In this document: piece after piece, positions 39,671 through 50,395 of the stretch
Numbering within the stretch: position 1 is the first letter of the stretch
Layout: each line of letters opens with the position of its first letter
NCBI GenBank assembly: GCA_963920705.1
Contig: OY987233.1
Coordinates: forward strand, 4,454,001-4,518,000
Direction: 5' to 3'
DNA from: Odiellus spinosus
Lineage: Eukaryota > Arthropoda > Arachnida > Opiliones > Phalangiidae
DNA: 64,000 nucleotides
Translations under genes and position numbers: made by a program
Notes under the pieces: model-generated
The model's database searches: none
Told to the model about the DNA's origin: nothing
What the model saw: only the letters and a program-made list of their open reading frames with translations

Positions 39671-39778
39671 CACTTCCTGGTTATTCAAATTAAAACAGCT
39701 GCAGGATATACACCAGGATAAAGTTTGTACGCAGCATTTTGAATTGAATAGTTCGAGGCAGTGGTTGATTTGTAAATC
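39671..39778 (+). promoter_or_regulatory. Promoter and 5' leader of CCE gene 7
   Basis: CACTTCCTGG (39671-39680), CAGCTG (39696-39701) and a degenerate TATA (GATATACACC, 39705-39714). The ETS-to-TATA spacing is 36 bp, 12 less than in six other copies, owing to a deletion before the E-box. Confidence 0.55.
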
Positions 39779-41994
39779 ATGTTAAAACTCTGGCTATCCC
39801 TAATGTTTATGTTTTTCGCCACGCGAGATTTCGTTCGACTTCAATCGTTCGAGGAGGGTCAACGAGTTTCGGTTCTGACCAAATACGGAGAAGTTGTCGG
39901 CAAGTATGAGAAAATTTCCATCCTGACGGAAAATATGACTACCGATTACGCGTTCGTTCAAAAATTTCAAGGCATCCCATTCGCCCAGCCTCCAATAGGA
40001 GAACTACGCTTCAAACCTCCGCTAGAACCGAAACCGTGGACCGGAAAGATACTGGCGCTTAAACCCTACAAGTATTGCGCGCAAGATTTAAGTCGAATTC
40101 AGACATACGAGAATGTTTCTTCTTCGGATCTTTCTGAAGATTGCCTTTACTTGACCATCTGGGTTCCGACGCCCGCTCGAAGGAGCCTGGCCGTTATGAT
40201 CTTTACTTACGGTAGCGCTTACAAACATGGTCCTACACTTGATTATGATTTCGCCAGATTTGTGGCGATTGAAAACGTTATCGTGGTTATGATGAACTAC
40301 AGACTCGGGGCGATGGGCTTCATGTATTTGGATCACGAGGACTGTCCCGGAAATATGGGATTGATGGACCAAGAAATGGCTTTCAAATGGACAAGAGGCA
40401 ATATAGAGCGATTTGGCGGACATCCCGAACGAATCACAATCTTCGGCCATAGCTCCGGATCGATTATGACGAATTTTCATTTAATGAACCCGAGTGCGCG
40501 GTATCTGTTTAAGAGAGTCGCTTTGCTTAGTGGCTTTCTTGAGTTTGGAACAATTGGATATAGCAAAAAAGAAAACTTGGAAAAAGGTTTAAAATTAGCG
40601 AGAATCGTTGGTTGCGGAAACGAAAAAAATGACGTGAAACTCATCGTGGAATGCCTGCGAGGCGTTGATAGTCGCGTCCTGAATGAAGCTTCGACTTCGC
40701 TGTACGATCCTATTCTAAATATCGCGTATTACCCTGTTCTGGATGAAAATTTAAAAAGGCTGCAAAGGGCGGGGGACAAAGAGGTTCTTATGGGGATTTT
40801 GACTAACGATGACGGGTATCACGTTGTTAAAGTGTTGAATGAAAAGCTAGCTTGTCCTAAGGATTTATTTAAATACATTGCCAATCACTATTTACGTAAC
40901 GTTAGCGAGGAAACGATGCGATCCATCAAATACTACTACAAAGACCATTGCGGCAAGATACGGGAGTTCGAAGAGGAAATATTAACAACTCGTCTTGCCA
41001 CGGATTACCGGTTCTTATGTCCTGCCCAAGAAATGGCTGAAAAGTTGGCTGCGGCCGGAATTAAAACGTATTTCTATCAATGGACTCACAGACCATTGTT
41101 ATCCGAAAATCCAGTCTGGATAGACGCTGAACACGCGGATGACTTAAAATATATGTTCGCTTGGTACGACCAACTGGAAGGAACGGCCGAGATAAAACTC
41201 TCCAGGAGATTTATGGCGTATCTTGGAAGCTTCGCTAAATACGGGTAAGTTTGTAAAAATTGAAATCATTCCGTGGTCTCTACGATTTTAACTTTGACTA
41301 TACGTAACATTGTATCGAAAAGTTCATAATGTATTCCAGTAAAGTAAATAACGAGTGGTAGCTTAATGATGACATGGGCGTTTGGAATGGATTGATTTGA
41401 GACACCCAAACGGAAGCCGTCGCCGTAAATACTAAAAAAACAAGACTCCTCTTACAAAGAATTTCCAAAATACGGAGGGAGACAATATTGCGAAGCGCTG
41501 CCACCCGAATTCAGTCTAATCCTTCTTGACTCAAAATCTCGAGGAAGATTCCAAATTACTGAAGCGTAATAAGGGAAGCAGAGCTTAGGTTTTTTTTTTC
41601 TTTTTCTTTTTCACTCGATTTAGCTTGGTTAGCTACGACGTCAACGATACAGTTTGCTGATAGCGTTTCATTAGATGTTAAGCGTTAAATGCTTTCTAGA
41701 ATACATAACGAACTTTGGATGATATAATAAGAGTCTTCTTTCTAACTGTCAATTATGCGTCTTGTAACTTTTTTATTATTAATTGAAAATTGTTTCAGAG
41801 ACCCGAATGTTGAGAACAATTTGTCGAATGACTCTGAATTTCTTGAGCGGTGGCCAGTCTACACGTTGGAAGAGAAAGGGCGAATTGAGATTGACCTCCT
41901 TAACTCCACGAGGGCTTTCGGTGCCATTCAAGAAGACCAATGTAGATTTTGGAAGCACGACTTCCCTTTAATTTCCAAGGGAATGATGTCATAA
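39779..41994 (+). CDS. Carboxylesterase (CCE) gene 7, two exons
   Basis: Predicted 553 aa from exons 39779-41244 and 41799-41994 (intron 554 bp). MLKLWLSLMFMFFATRDFV start, oxyanion YGSAY, GHSSGS, acid motif TNDDGYHV, His motif AEHADDL. A 15-bp in-frame deletion between two GAAAA repeats removes five residues of the DEKISLENLKR loop. All six canonical cysteines are present. Exon 2 ends KGMMS and AATAAA (41993-41998) overlaps the stop. Catalytic triad complete, so probably an active or recently active enzyme. Confidence 0.88.
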
Positions 41995-42909
41995 TAAACA
42001 ATTAAAACAATATATACAAAATATGCCCGTTAGAATGAAAAAATTCTCGTAAAAACAAATAGATTTTGAATAATATGAAAGTTTGTTAAAAATAAAAAAT
42101 AAAAATTAAAAAATTGGCTGTCACGGAATTTCCATGAGCCACAAATGAGATTCGAGTATCATTACTGAGTATTACTGTAAAGATCATTGAAAAACGATGC
42201 AAAATACATATACATTTGTTATAATAGGAACAGTTATAATAAATATTTTTATCATCAACTTCGAATTTTTCCGCCATGCTACGTCGTAATTATCTATGGT
42301 CGCCTGGCTACTACAAAGCCTATCTATATCAGGTGATATAGTTTTTTTTTTAGTTTAATCAAGTTGTTTATTGAGAAAAGGACTCGAAACACCGTGTAGT
42401 TTTCTTCGAACAAAAAACCTAATTCTTCTAACTTAATCTTGGTAAAATATGTTTAATATATAGTTTTTTCGTGGTATTTTTCGCGAAAGTATATAATCCA
42501 GAAAACCCTACCGGCATTCAAATGAAAATTATCGATATATTGGGAAAAATAAAAACAAAGAGGTGAATAACGTGGTTACTTGGAAAACATCTGCCTGGAT
42601 ACTCCTAGTCCCATACGCGCCTGATTTTATTAAATAATAATATAAATACATTTTCAATAATTAAGAAGATGGTGATCAACTTTCAGGAGTCATGAACAAT
42701 TCGTAATCTCTCATTTGCAATTCATCATTCATCCCGTACTCGATTGATATATTTCAATATTGATTCCGTGTACAGTGCGGGGTTAGAACTCCATCACTTC
42801 CCGGTTATTCGAAATTAAACTTATAACAGCTGTAGGAAATAATCCAGGGTGAAGTTTGGACGCAGCATTTTAAATTGAATAGTTCGAGGCAGTGGTTGAT
42901 TTGAAAATC
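41995..42909. other. Spacer between gene 7 and the ninth-copy fragment
   Basis: AT-rich. The part 42.54-42.70 kb (GAGGTGAATAACG, ACTCCTAGTC) aligns with the spacer before gene 4 (20.43-20.58 kb). The end contains a promoter block: CACTTCCCGG, CAGCTG and a degraded TATA (GGAAATAATCC) at about 42795-42845. Confidence 0.65.
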
Positions 42910-42988
42910 ATGTTAAAATTCTGGCAATCGTTAATGATTATGACTTTCGCGAAGCAAGATTTCGTTCGACTTCAATCGTTCGAGGAGG
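42910..42988 (+). pseudogene. 5' fragment of a ninth CCE gene
   Basis: ATG at 42910 starts MLKFWQSLMIMTFAKQDF followed by VRLQSFEE and then stops matching: after GAGGAGG the sequence becomes GTTCGTAATAATCGC, which is the upstream flank of gene 4 (20581). Thus about 26 codons and a promoter remain, and gene 8's 5' flank was joined into this copy. It cannot encode an enzyme. It supports unequal exchange or conversion between copies. Confidence 0.9.
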
Positions 42989-43154
42989 TTCGTAATAATC
43001 GCATTTGCGTGCACCTTTAAAATTAAGTGGCGAATTTTACTAAAATTAAAAATACTTAAAATATAAATTAATATTCATCATTCAACCCGATCTCGATTGA
43101 GATATTTCAATATTAATTAATGGTGCAGTGCGAGGTTGGAACTTGTAGGTTCAT

Positions 43155-43292
43155 CACTTCCTGTTTATTCGAAATTAAACTGCTACACGAACAGCTGCCG
43201 GATATAAACCAGGATAATGTTTGGACGCGGAAGTTTACTGTTTTTAACATTTTAGCGAGAATAGTACGAGGCACGTTGATGATTTGAAAATC
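43155..43292 (+). promoter_or_regulatory. Promoter and 5' leader of CCE gene 8
   Basis: CACTTCCTGT (43155-43164), CAGCTG (43192-43197), TATAAA (43203-43208); 48-bp spacing, 90 bp from TATA to ATG. Same T variant at the end of the ETS-like site as gene 4. Confidence 0.6.
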
Positions 43293-45471
43293 ATGATAAA
43301 ATTCTGGCTATCGTTAATGTTTATGTTTTTCGCGATGCAAGATTTGGTTCTACTTCAATCACTCGAGGAGGGTCAACTCATTTCGGTTCTCACCAAATAC
43401 GGAGAAGTTGTCGGCAAGTACGAGAATGTTTCCATCCTGACGGAGCACATGACTACCGATTACGCCTTCGTTAAGAAGGCATCCCATTCACGCAGCCTCC
43501 AATAGGAGAACTACGCTTCAAACCTCCGCTACAGCCAAAACCGTGGACCGGAAAGATACTGGCGCTTAAACCCTACAAGTATTGCGCGCAAGATTTAAGT
43601 TATTTGCAGAAAACCCGGAATGTTTCTTCTTCGGATATTTCTGAAGATTGCCTTTACTTGACCATCTGGGTTTTGACGCCCACTCGAAGGAACTTGGCCG
43701 TCATGGTCTTTATTTACGGTAGCGCTTTCAAAGCCGGTCCTGGCTTGGATTTAGATTTCGCCAGATTTGTGGCGCTTGAAAACGTTATCGTGGTTATGAT
43801 GAACTACAGACTCGGTGCGCTGGGATTATTGTATTTTGATCACGAGGACTGTCCCGGAAATATGGGGTTGATGGACCAGGAAATGGCTTTCAAATGGACC
43901 CGAGACAATATAGAGCGATTTGGCGGACATCCCGAACGAATCACAATCTTCGGCCATAGCTCCGGATCGATTACGACGAATTTTCATTTACTGAACCGGA
44001 GTGCGCGGTATCTGTTTAAGAGAGTCGCTTTGCTTAGCGGCTTTCTTGCAGTTGGACGAGTTGAATATAGCAAAAAAGAAATCTTGGAAAAAAGTATGAA
44101 AGTAGCGCGACTCGCTGGTTGCGGAAACGAAGCCAATGACGCGAAACGGATCGTTGAATGCCTGCGAAGCGTTGATAGTCGCGTCCTGAATGAAGCTTCG
44201 ACGTCGCTTTATGAACCTGTTCAAAAGATGGCGTATTACCCTTTTCTGGATGAAAAAATATCGTTGGAAAATTTAAAATGGTTGCAAAACGCGGGGGACA
44301 AAGAGGTTCTAATAGGGCTTTTGACTAGTGACGAAGGAAACAAAGTTAACACGGTGTTGATTGAAAAGCAAGTTTGTCCTAAGGATTTATTTAAATACAT
44401 TGCCAACTACTATTTACATAACGTTAGCGAGGAAATGTTGCGATCCATCAGATACTATTACAAAGATCATTGCGTCGCGGTACGAGAGTTCGAAGAGGAA
44501 ATATTATCAACTCGTCTGGCCACGGATTGCCAGTTCTTGTGTCCTGCCCAAGAACTGGCTGATAAGCTATCTACGGCCGGAATTAAAACGTATTTCTATC
44601 AATGGACTCACAGACCATTGTTATCCGAAAATCCAGTCTGGATAGACGCTTCACACGTTGATGAGCTAAGATTTCTGTTCGCTTTTTACGACCAACTGGA
44701 AGGAACGGCCGAGATAAAACTCTCCAGGAGATTTATAGCGTATCTTGGAAGCTTCGCTAAGTACGGGTAAGTTTGTAAAATTGAAATCTTTCCGGGGTCT
44801 CTACAATTTCAACCCTGACTATCCGTTACAATATATCCAAAAGTTCATAATCTATTCCAGTAAAGTAATTAAAGCCTGGTAGATTAACGATAACATTGAC
44901 GTTGGAAACGGATTGATTTGAGACACTAAAATACTGAAAAACAACGCGCCTCTCACAGAGTGAGACAATAATGGGAAGCGCTGCCACCCGAATTCCGCTC
45001 AATCCTTCTTGACTCAAAATCTCGATGTAGATTCCAACTCACTGGAGCGTAATAAGGGATACTGAGCTTGGTCTCATGCTCTCTCACTCGCTTTCTATAA
45101 CTTGTTTAACTATGACGTCAAGATTCAGTTTGCTGATAGCGTTTCATTAAATACTGAGCTTGAATTAAATTTCTAGAATAAATATGAATTTTTACGATAC
45201 TTTGAAAGTCATCTATCTGTCGATTATCCTTCTTGAAATTCGTTTCATTCTTAATTTAATTCAAAATTGTTTCAGAGACCCGAATGTAGAGATCAATTTG
45301 TCGAAAGACTCTGAATTGCTCGAGCAGTGGCCAGTCTACACGTTGGAAGAAAAAGGGCGAATTGTGATTGACCTTCTGAACTCCACGAGGGCAATTGGTG
45401 CCATCCAAGAAGACCAATGTAGATTTTGGAAACACGACTTCCCTTTAATTTCCAAGGGAATGACATCATAA
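43293..45471 (+). pseudogene. Carboxylesterase (CCE) gene 8, frameshifted
   Basis: Exon-like blocks 43293-44766 and 45276-45471 with normal splice sites (intron 509 bp). Compared with gene 4, seven bases are missing near 43473 (TTCGTTAAGAAGGC against TTCGTTCAGAAATTTGAAGGC), so the reading frame ends at 43505 after 70 codons. Downstream the correct frame is open to the splice site with GHSSGS, acid motif TSDEG (Glu, the canonical CCE residue), ASHVDEL, and oxyanion YGSAF. The poly(A) hexamer after KGMTS has become AATAAC. The 5' third is gene 4-like (MFFAMQDLVLLQSLEEGQL), the middle gene 5-like (AGPGLDLDFARF), so it is a mosaic. Probably a recent pseudogene; a short unrecognised intron or an assembly error cannot be ruled out. 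Confidence 0.85.
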
Positions 45472-46365
45472 TAACCAATCAAACAATGTATACAAAATAT
45501 CCCGGTTACGAACTTACGATAAATGAATTCTCGTAAGAAACAAAATGGATTCTGTATAAGATTTTTGGAAAACAATTAGAAAAAAGGCTGTTTCCATGAG
45601 AAACAAATGGATGTTTGAGTAGCTTAAAGATCGTTAAAAAACGATTCAAGTTATGTATTCATATGTTTTGAATTAAATATGTATTTAATATATTAGAAGC
45701 AATTGCATCTCCTAAAAACCATCTTATATTTGTCCAGTTTACCTTTCTCTATATTGCTTCGTATCAGATCATGAAGGAGGAAATTTCAGTTATCAGATCA
45801 CGCGGTAAAATCTATTCCGTAATGTTCAAATCCACAGAGATTTTAATGAAATTTTAAATAAGAATAATTGTCGGTTTAAGAGAAAAAACATACTAGAAAG
45901 CAATTTTAACTTCGATTGCACGTAGGTTTTTTAGCAGCAATTTTCCAATTTAGACACTATCATACGTGCGAGTAACGTTTTTTTTTTTTTTAAAGTAGAA
46001 AATTTTAAAGTGAGGCTCTCAAGGATATTTCACGAAAAAAGATTTGAAATTTATTGAAAATATACCACGACCCGCAATACTACGTCATCACTATGGTCGC
46101 GTGATATCGCAATTGTATTGAACCTACAGTTGATTCTCGCGCGTTCTGGCACCAGTGATAAGGTCGCTTTCGCGCGGTCTTTTCCGTAAAAGTACTTTTC
46201 GTAATGCTTTAATTTCTAATTATTTGTCTAATTATTTATTATTGGTTTGTTAATTTATTTTTATTTTTAGTGTTTGTATTTGTTCCGGCAAAACAAAAAT
46301 AATAGGCTAAGCCTCTGTCGTTGCCTTCAACATTTTGTTGTAAAATAAATATTATTATTATTAAC
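45472..46365. other. Gene 8 3' flank and intergenic DNA
   Basis: 45.69-45.78 kb aligns with gene 6's 3' flank (38.77-38.85 kb). About 46.07-46.19 kb is the inverted match of 5.15-5.29 kb (GATGACGTAGTATTG family). No gene. Confidence 0.65.
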
Positions 46366-47217
46366 AAAAGTCTATTACTTTATTCCATAAAAGTAAACAA
46401 CATCCCGTAGCTCAATACTATCAGCAAAGTTGCAGATTTACATCATAGCCCATCACTTAAAAATAGCCAAAAACGTCATCACCCCTGTCTAGCTCGAGTC
46501 AAGGTTAGTAAAGAGACAGGTTAGGCAGATTCTGACGTCAGCCGAAAGTTACCTAGCGCGCAGCCATCTTCCAAATTCCTTTGACAATTGCTAGATGGCG
46601 GTTCATATTGTAATTACGGCGGGAATTTCAAACTAATATCCAATATGTTGTTTCCAATGAACGTTGCCAGGTGGCCGACTCAAGCGACTGAGTGGAATAC
46701 GAACTGAACTGAACGAACGGCGTCTGCTTAATAATTATAATATAGTGAAATTTATGCTTGATTATAGTGAAACGTATGTTAAAGCGTTACCTACGCTATA
46801 TGACAATCGACTTACTAAGTGCCACCTGGCAACGTTCATTGGAAACAACATATTGGATATTAGTTTGAAGTTCCCGCCGTAATTACAATATAAACCGCCA
46901 TCTAGCAATTGTCAAAGGAATTTGGAAGATGGCTGCGCGCTAGGTAACTTCCGGCTGACGTCAGAATCTGCCTAACCTGTCTCTTTACTAACCTTGGCTC
47001 GAGTGATTTGGGCTCTTTTTGATATTTTGAGTCGGGATAGAGGGACGGAATTTAATCGGGCCGCGCTTGGCTACATTGTCTTCCCTCTCAACTCCGGAAT
47101 TTCTCCAAAAGAGCGGCGCTTCCTCCGTTCACTATTTACACGGACTGCGGCCGCTAGAGGGTCTGGAAACAGGATCTTTCGGTACATTTACCCGGACCTT
47201 TGCTGATAGTATTAAAC
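46366..47217 (-). mobile_element. REP-A dispersed element, copy 3, split by a MITE
   Basis: Inverted copy: ACTTTATTCCATAAAAGTA, GCCCATCACTTAAAAATAG and CACCCCTGTCTAGCTCGAGT, interrupted at 46500-46996, then ATATTTTGAGTCGGGATAG and the CCGCGCTTGGCTACATTGTC side to GCGGCCGCTAGAGG. Confidence 0.8.
46500..46996. mobile_element. MITE family 3, 497 bp, 8-bp target duplication
   Basis: Ends CAAGGTTAGTAAAGAGACAG and its complement; arms of about 190 bp match through CAGATTCTGACGTCAG, CGCGCAGCCATCTTCC, GATGGCGGTT and ATCCAATATGTTGTTTCC. Flanked by GCTCGAGT (46492-46499 and 46997-47004). An 8-bp duplication suits hAT- or P-type transposition. The loop holds a 72-codon frame without domain. Confidence 0.92.
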
Positions 47218-47498
47218 CAAGGAGGATCAGAGAAGGAGAGGAAATGTGGGGACGGCGCGGTTCCTACTGCGTCGGCCTAAACTCCCACTCTGGGAGAACG
47301 GGGGTAGAGACGTTTCGTGGTAAAATGTTGTCGCGTGGGTAAAACGAATCCTTTATGAGACGCGCTAGCTAGCGACCACGTGACAACAGTTTACCTCGAG
47401 AATTTCCTATCCCCCCTTTCCACCCGAGTGGGAGGTTGGCTCTTCTCTCTCTAACTCAACGCAGCCCCACATTTCCTCTCCTTCTCTGATCCTCCTTG
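47218..47498. mobile_element. MITE family 1, second complete copy
   Basis: 281 bp, inverted relative to 3329-3619. Ends CAAGGAGGATCAGAGAAGG / CCTTCTCTGATCCTCCTTG, flanked by ATTAAAC at 47211-47217 and 47499-47505. The target is inside a REP-A copy (GCTGATAGTATTAAAC). Confidence 0.93.
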
Positions 47499-48279
47499 AT
47501 TAAACTAAGGGGCGTTGTTTACTATCATTGAATAAACTGATAGACTTTTATTATCAAAGGTAATTTTGTAAAAGAACTGAAACATAGTAGGAGGAATAAT
47601 AATTATTAAATTATTAAGCTATATAACTATTTAATAAAAGAAGTCTATCATTTTTTGACAGGTAATATTTAGTTCTTAGTAATTTGACGCATTCTAGCAC
47701 GAGAATAAGATGAAAAGAATTGCAGGATCGGAGGTAAAGTTACGAAATAAAGTCATTAAGCAATAAAATATTTTTTCTTTCAACCTTTTTTTCTTTTATT
47801 AGACCTTGTTTAGTTTTCACCTACAAGAAATGGAGTTAAGGAGGAGCTAAACTCATTCCGGCAATCCCCGGAGGAGCAGTTTCATTTGCGGAAAAAACTA
47901 AAGTTCCTTATAAGCACAGCGTGGCCCGAATCATCTTCGCTCTCCACGCTGTCGATGGAGAGTAAAAAGCGATTCCGTGGAAATTCCACCTTGAGTCAAA
48001 AGCAACGCTAAAGCTACTGACTCCATCTATCTCTTATTCAACAAATAATACACAAAATGGGAAGTCTAACTTTAATACTGCTTCCAATTCAAGTTGAAAT
48101 TTAACTGCATGTAATAGTTTTAAAAGGTCTGTTGCATTATAGTTGTAAAAACTGATAGTATAGTAGCAAACACCTCAAATATGGAATCTTAGAACTACAC
48201 AATGGTGTTTACAAGCGTCCTCTAACGGTAAACAGAGAATGCAAAAGTTAGTAATTAAAGTAAACCCACCAACGCGAAG
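47499..48279. other. Intergenic DNA, no gene seen
   Basis: Nothing recognisable in either strand. Confidence 0.5.
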
Positions 48280-48470
48280 AAATTCAGGTGATATCCATGA
48301 ATCCAGCTAATCCTATTTTGATGGTAAGTTTTAAATTTATTTCTAGTTTAATATTTGTTTGTAATTTTTTCTTACTGGTGGATTAGGCCTATTTAAACGA
48401 TATGGAATCGATAAGAAAATCACTTGTTGTTAGGTAACTTAGGTTGCATTCTCCCTTTAAGAATAAACCC
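48280..48470. mobile_element. AATGCAACCTAAC foldback family, single arm
   Basis: Ends in TTAGGTTGCATTCTCCC; contains ATCCATGAATCC and TTTAATATTTGTTTGTAAT. One arm of the same family as 2100-2480 and 49240-49690. Confidence 0.7.
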
Positions 48471-48799
48471 TTTCTTTTTGAAACTATTTGAGCAAAAAGA
48501 AAATGGAAAAGAAAATAGGGTAGCTAACCCTTCATGTCGTAAAGCGAGGCCGAGAACGCGTTTGTGACACGAAATCGCTCGAGTTACGACGAGTTTCACG
48601 AGGAAGTAACAAAGAAAGAAACTAAAAAGAAAGAGGGAAAGAAAAAAATCTCAAATTACGACCTTACATATATAGACAGTATTTTGAGCAATGGATGAAA
48701 ATACAACGACTCACAGGCCTTGGAAATGAAACGTCAAGATATAAACTAATATCTACAATATTTCTGTAAGTAATGAGGGCTTAAAGGAAAACTTGGGAG

Positions 48800-49100
48800 C
48801 TAAAAATTAAATATTGAATTTATTTTCGGAATCACCTTACCAAAAAACGTATTCTAGAATTCTTTCGGAATTTTTAGACACGTTTTTGGTGTTTAAATTA
48901 ATTTCTGAAGTTTGGTAAAATTTCAATTAAAGTAAATATAAATTCGGTTATTTCAGCCTTCAACAGCGCGTGTAATGTCTTAACATTAAAAGAATAGGCC
49001 CGCGTTTAATGCCTTAGAAATTAATTTAAAAACCAAAAACGTGTCTAAAAATGGTGAAAAAATTCTCGAATATACTGTTCCATTTAGTTCGCTGGAAATC
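48800..49100. mobile_element. Foldback element, CTTCAACAGCG family, copy 2 (damaged)
   Basis: ATTTATTTTCGGAATCACC, ACACGTTTTTGGTGTTTAAA and CCTTCAACAGCGCGTGTAAT are present; the right arm is truncated to the ACCAAAAACGTGTCTAAAAA part. Confidence 0.7.
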
Positions 49101-49239
49101 AGGGTGTTACACGATTTGTTGGAGGGCCGAGTCAGTTTAAATTAACAGATAAATTTGGATCTATTTTGATTTTTAAAATCATACAGATTTATTTCCCGAA
49201 CGATTAACTTACGTCTTATCTTTCGATATAAAAAAAAGG

Positions 49240-49690
49240 GTAATGCAACCTAACAACAAGTGATTTTTTATCGATTCCTTATTGTTTAATTAGGCCTAAT
49301 CCACTAATTAAAAAAATGTACGAACAAATATTAACTAGAAATAAATTTTAAACTTACCATCCAAATAGGCTTAGCGGGAATCATGGAGATCTTGATTTCC
49401 TCGCGTATAAGGTCTAGCGACCAATCGAACACGCTTGTAAGTCTCCAGGAGATCTCGCACGAAAGACGGGCCTTCGCTGATTAGTCGCTAGACCTTACAC
49501 GGAGGCAATTCATGATATTTCCATGAATCCCGCCAAAGCCAATTTTCCGGTTAGGTTTTAAATTTATTTATAGTTTAAAATTTGTTTTGTAAACTTTTAT
49601 CTGTGGATTAACCCTATTTAAACAACAAGTAATCGATAAAAAATCACTTGTTATTAGGTTGCGTTCTCCTTTTAAGCTTTTAAAATAAAA
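49240..49690. mobile_element. AATGCAACCTAAC foldback element, both arms
   Basis: Ends GTAATGCAACCTAACAACAAG and CTTGTTATTAGGTTGCGTTC enclose mirrored ATCGATTCC / AATCGATAAA, TAGGCTTAGCGGGAATCATG / CATGAATCCCGCCAAAGCC and a central TAAGGTCTAGCGAC / GTCGCTAGACCTTA pair. The best-preserved member of its family here; no coding capacity. Confidence 0.82.
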
Positions 49691-50395
49691 TATCTTTATA
49701 GCTGACCCCCAATTTTTACAATTTGACTTTTCCATAAAACGGATAAAAAAGGTTTTAAAGTCTTTAGTGTGAACACGGCTTTTTTTCTTCTTCTTTCAAA
49801 TTATCGTAAGCCGTTATTGTTAAGAGTCTTATAATAGATTCTGGGAAAGAACTTGCCGCTGATATATTCTTTCTTTATCTTTTTAATACGCTTAATTAGC
49901 GGCTAGTGGAGTAGTCAGTCTGGCGATATGAAAAGAAGAGCACCAATTAGGAGACAAGTGTGTCTAGGCCGCCCTTTTCACCGCGGCATTAGCCGTTCGC
50001 GACTATTAAAACGGAATGAGTGCTGGAGGATTGGACCAGAGAGAGGCCAAATGGAACTACGATGAAGACCCGATCAACTGGATATAGGTATATATAAAAG
50101 TCAGAGTCATACGTCTTAGCTTCGAGTGATAGGCGAAGAAATCACAGGGAGTATTGTATTAACATTTGAGAAAAGGAGTGGAAGATAAAGTGATATTCTA
50201 ACAATATATGATGTAATTTTACTTATTTTTTATTTTTGAAATTTACTTTCAATTGAAATTAATCGACTTTTATGACTTTTAAACGCAATTTTTAGATATA
50301 AACGAATTTCCGCTAACCTTTTAACCCCAATGTTAATATTCTCTGGCACACGCACACTTTAAACAGTATGTTCAATTTTCCAAACTTTTCCCTGA
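49691..50395. other. Intergenic DNA, no gene seen
   Basis: No supported frame. The sequence shades into the following minisatellite. Confidence 0.5.

Noticed and set aside
46664-46882. 72-codon frame in the loop of MITE family 3
   Set aside because: It spans loop and arm of a hairpin element and has no recognisable domain.
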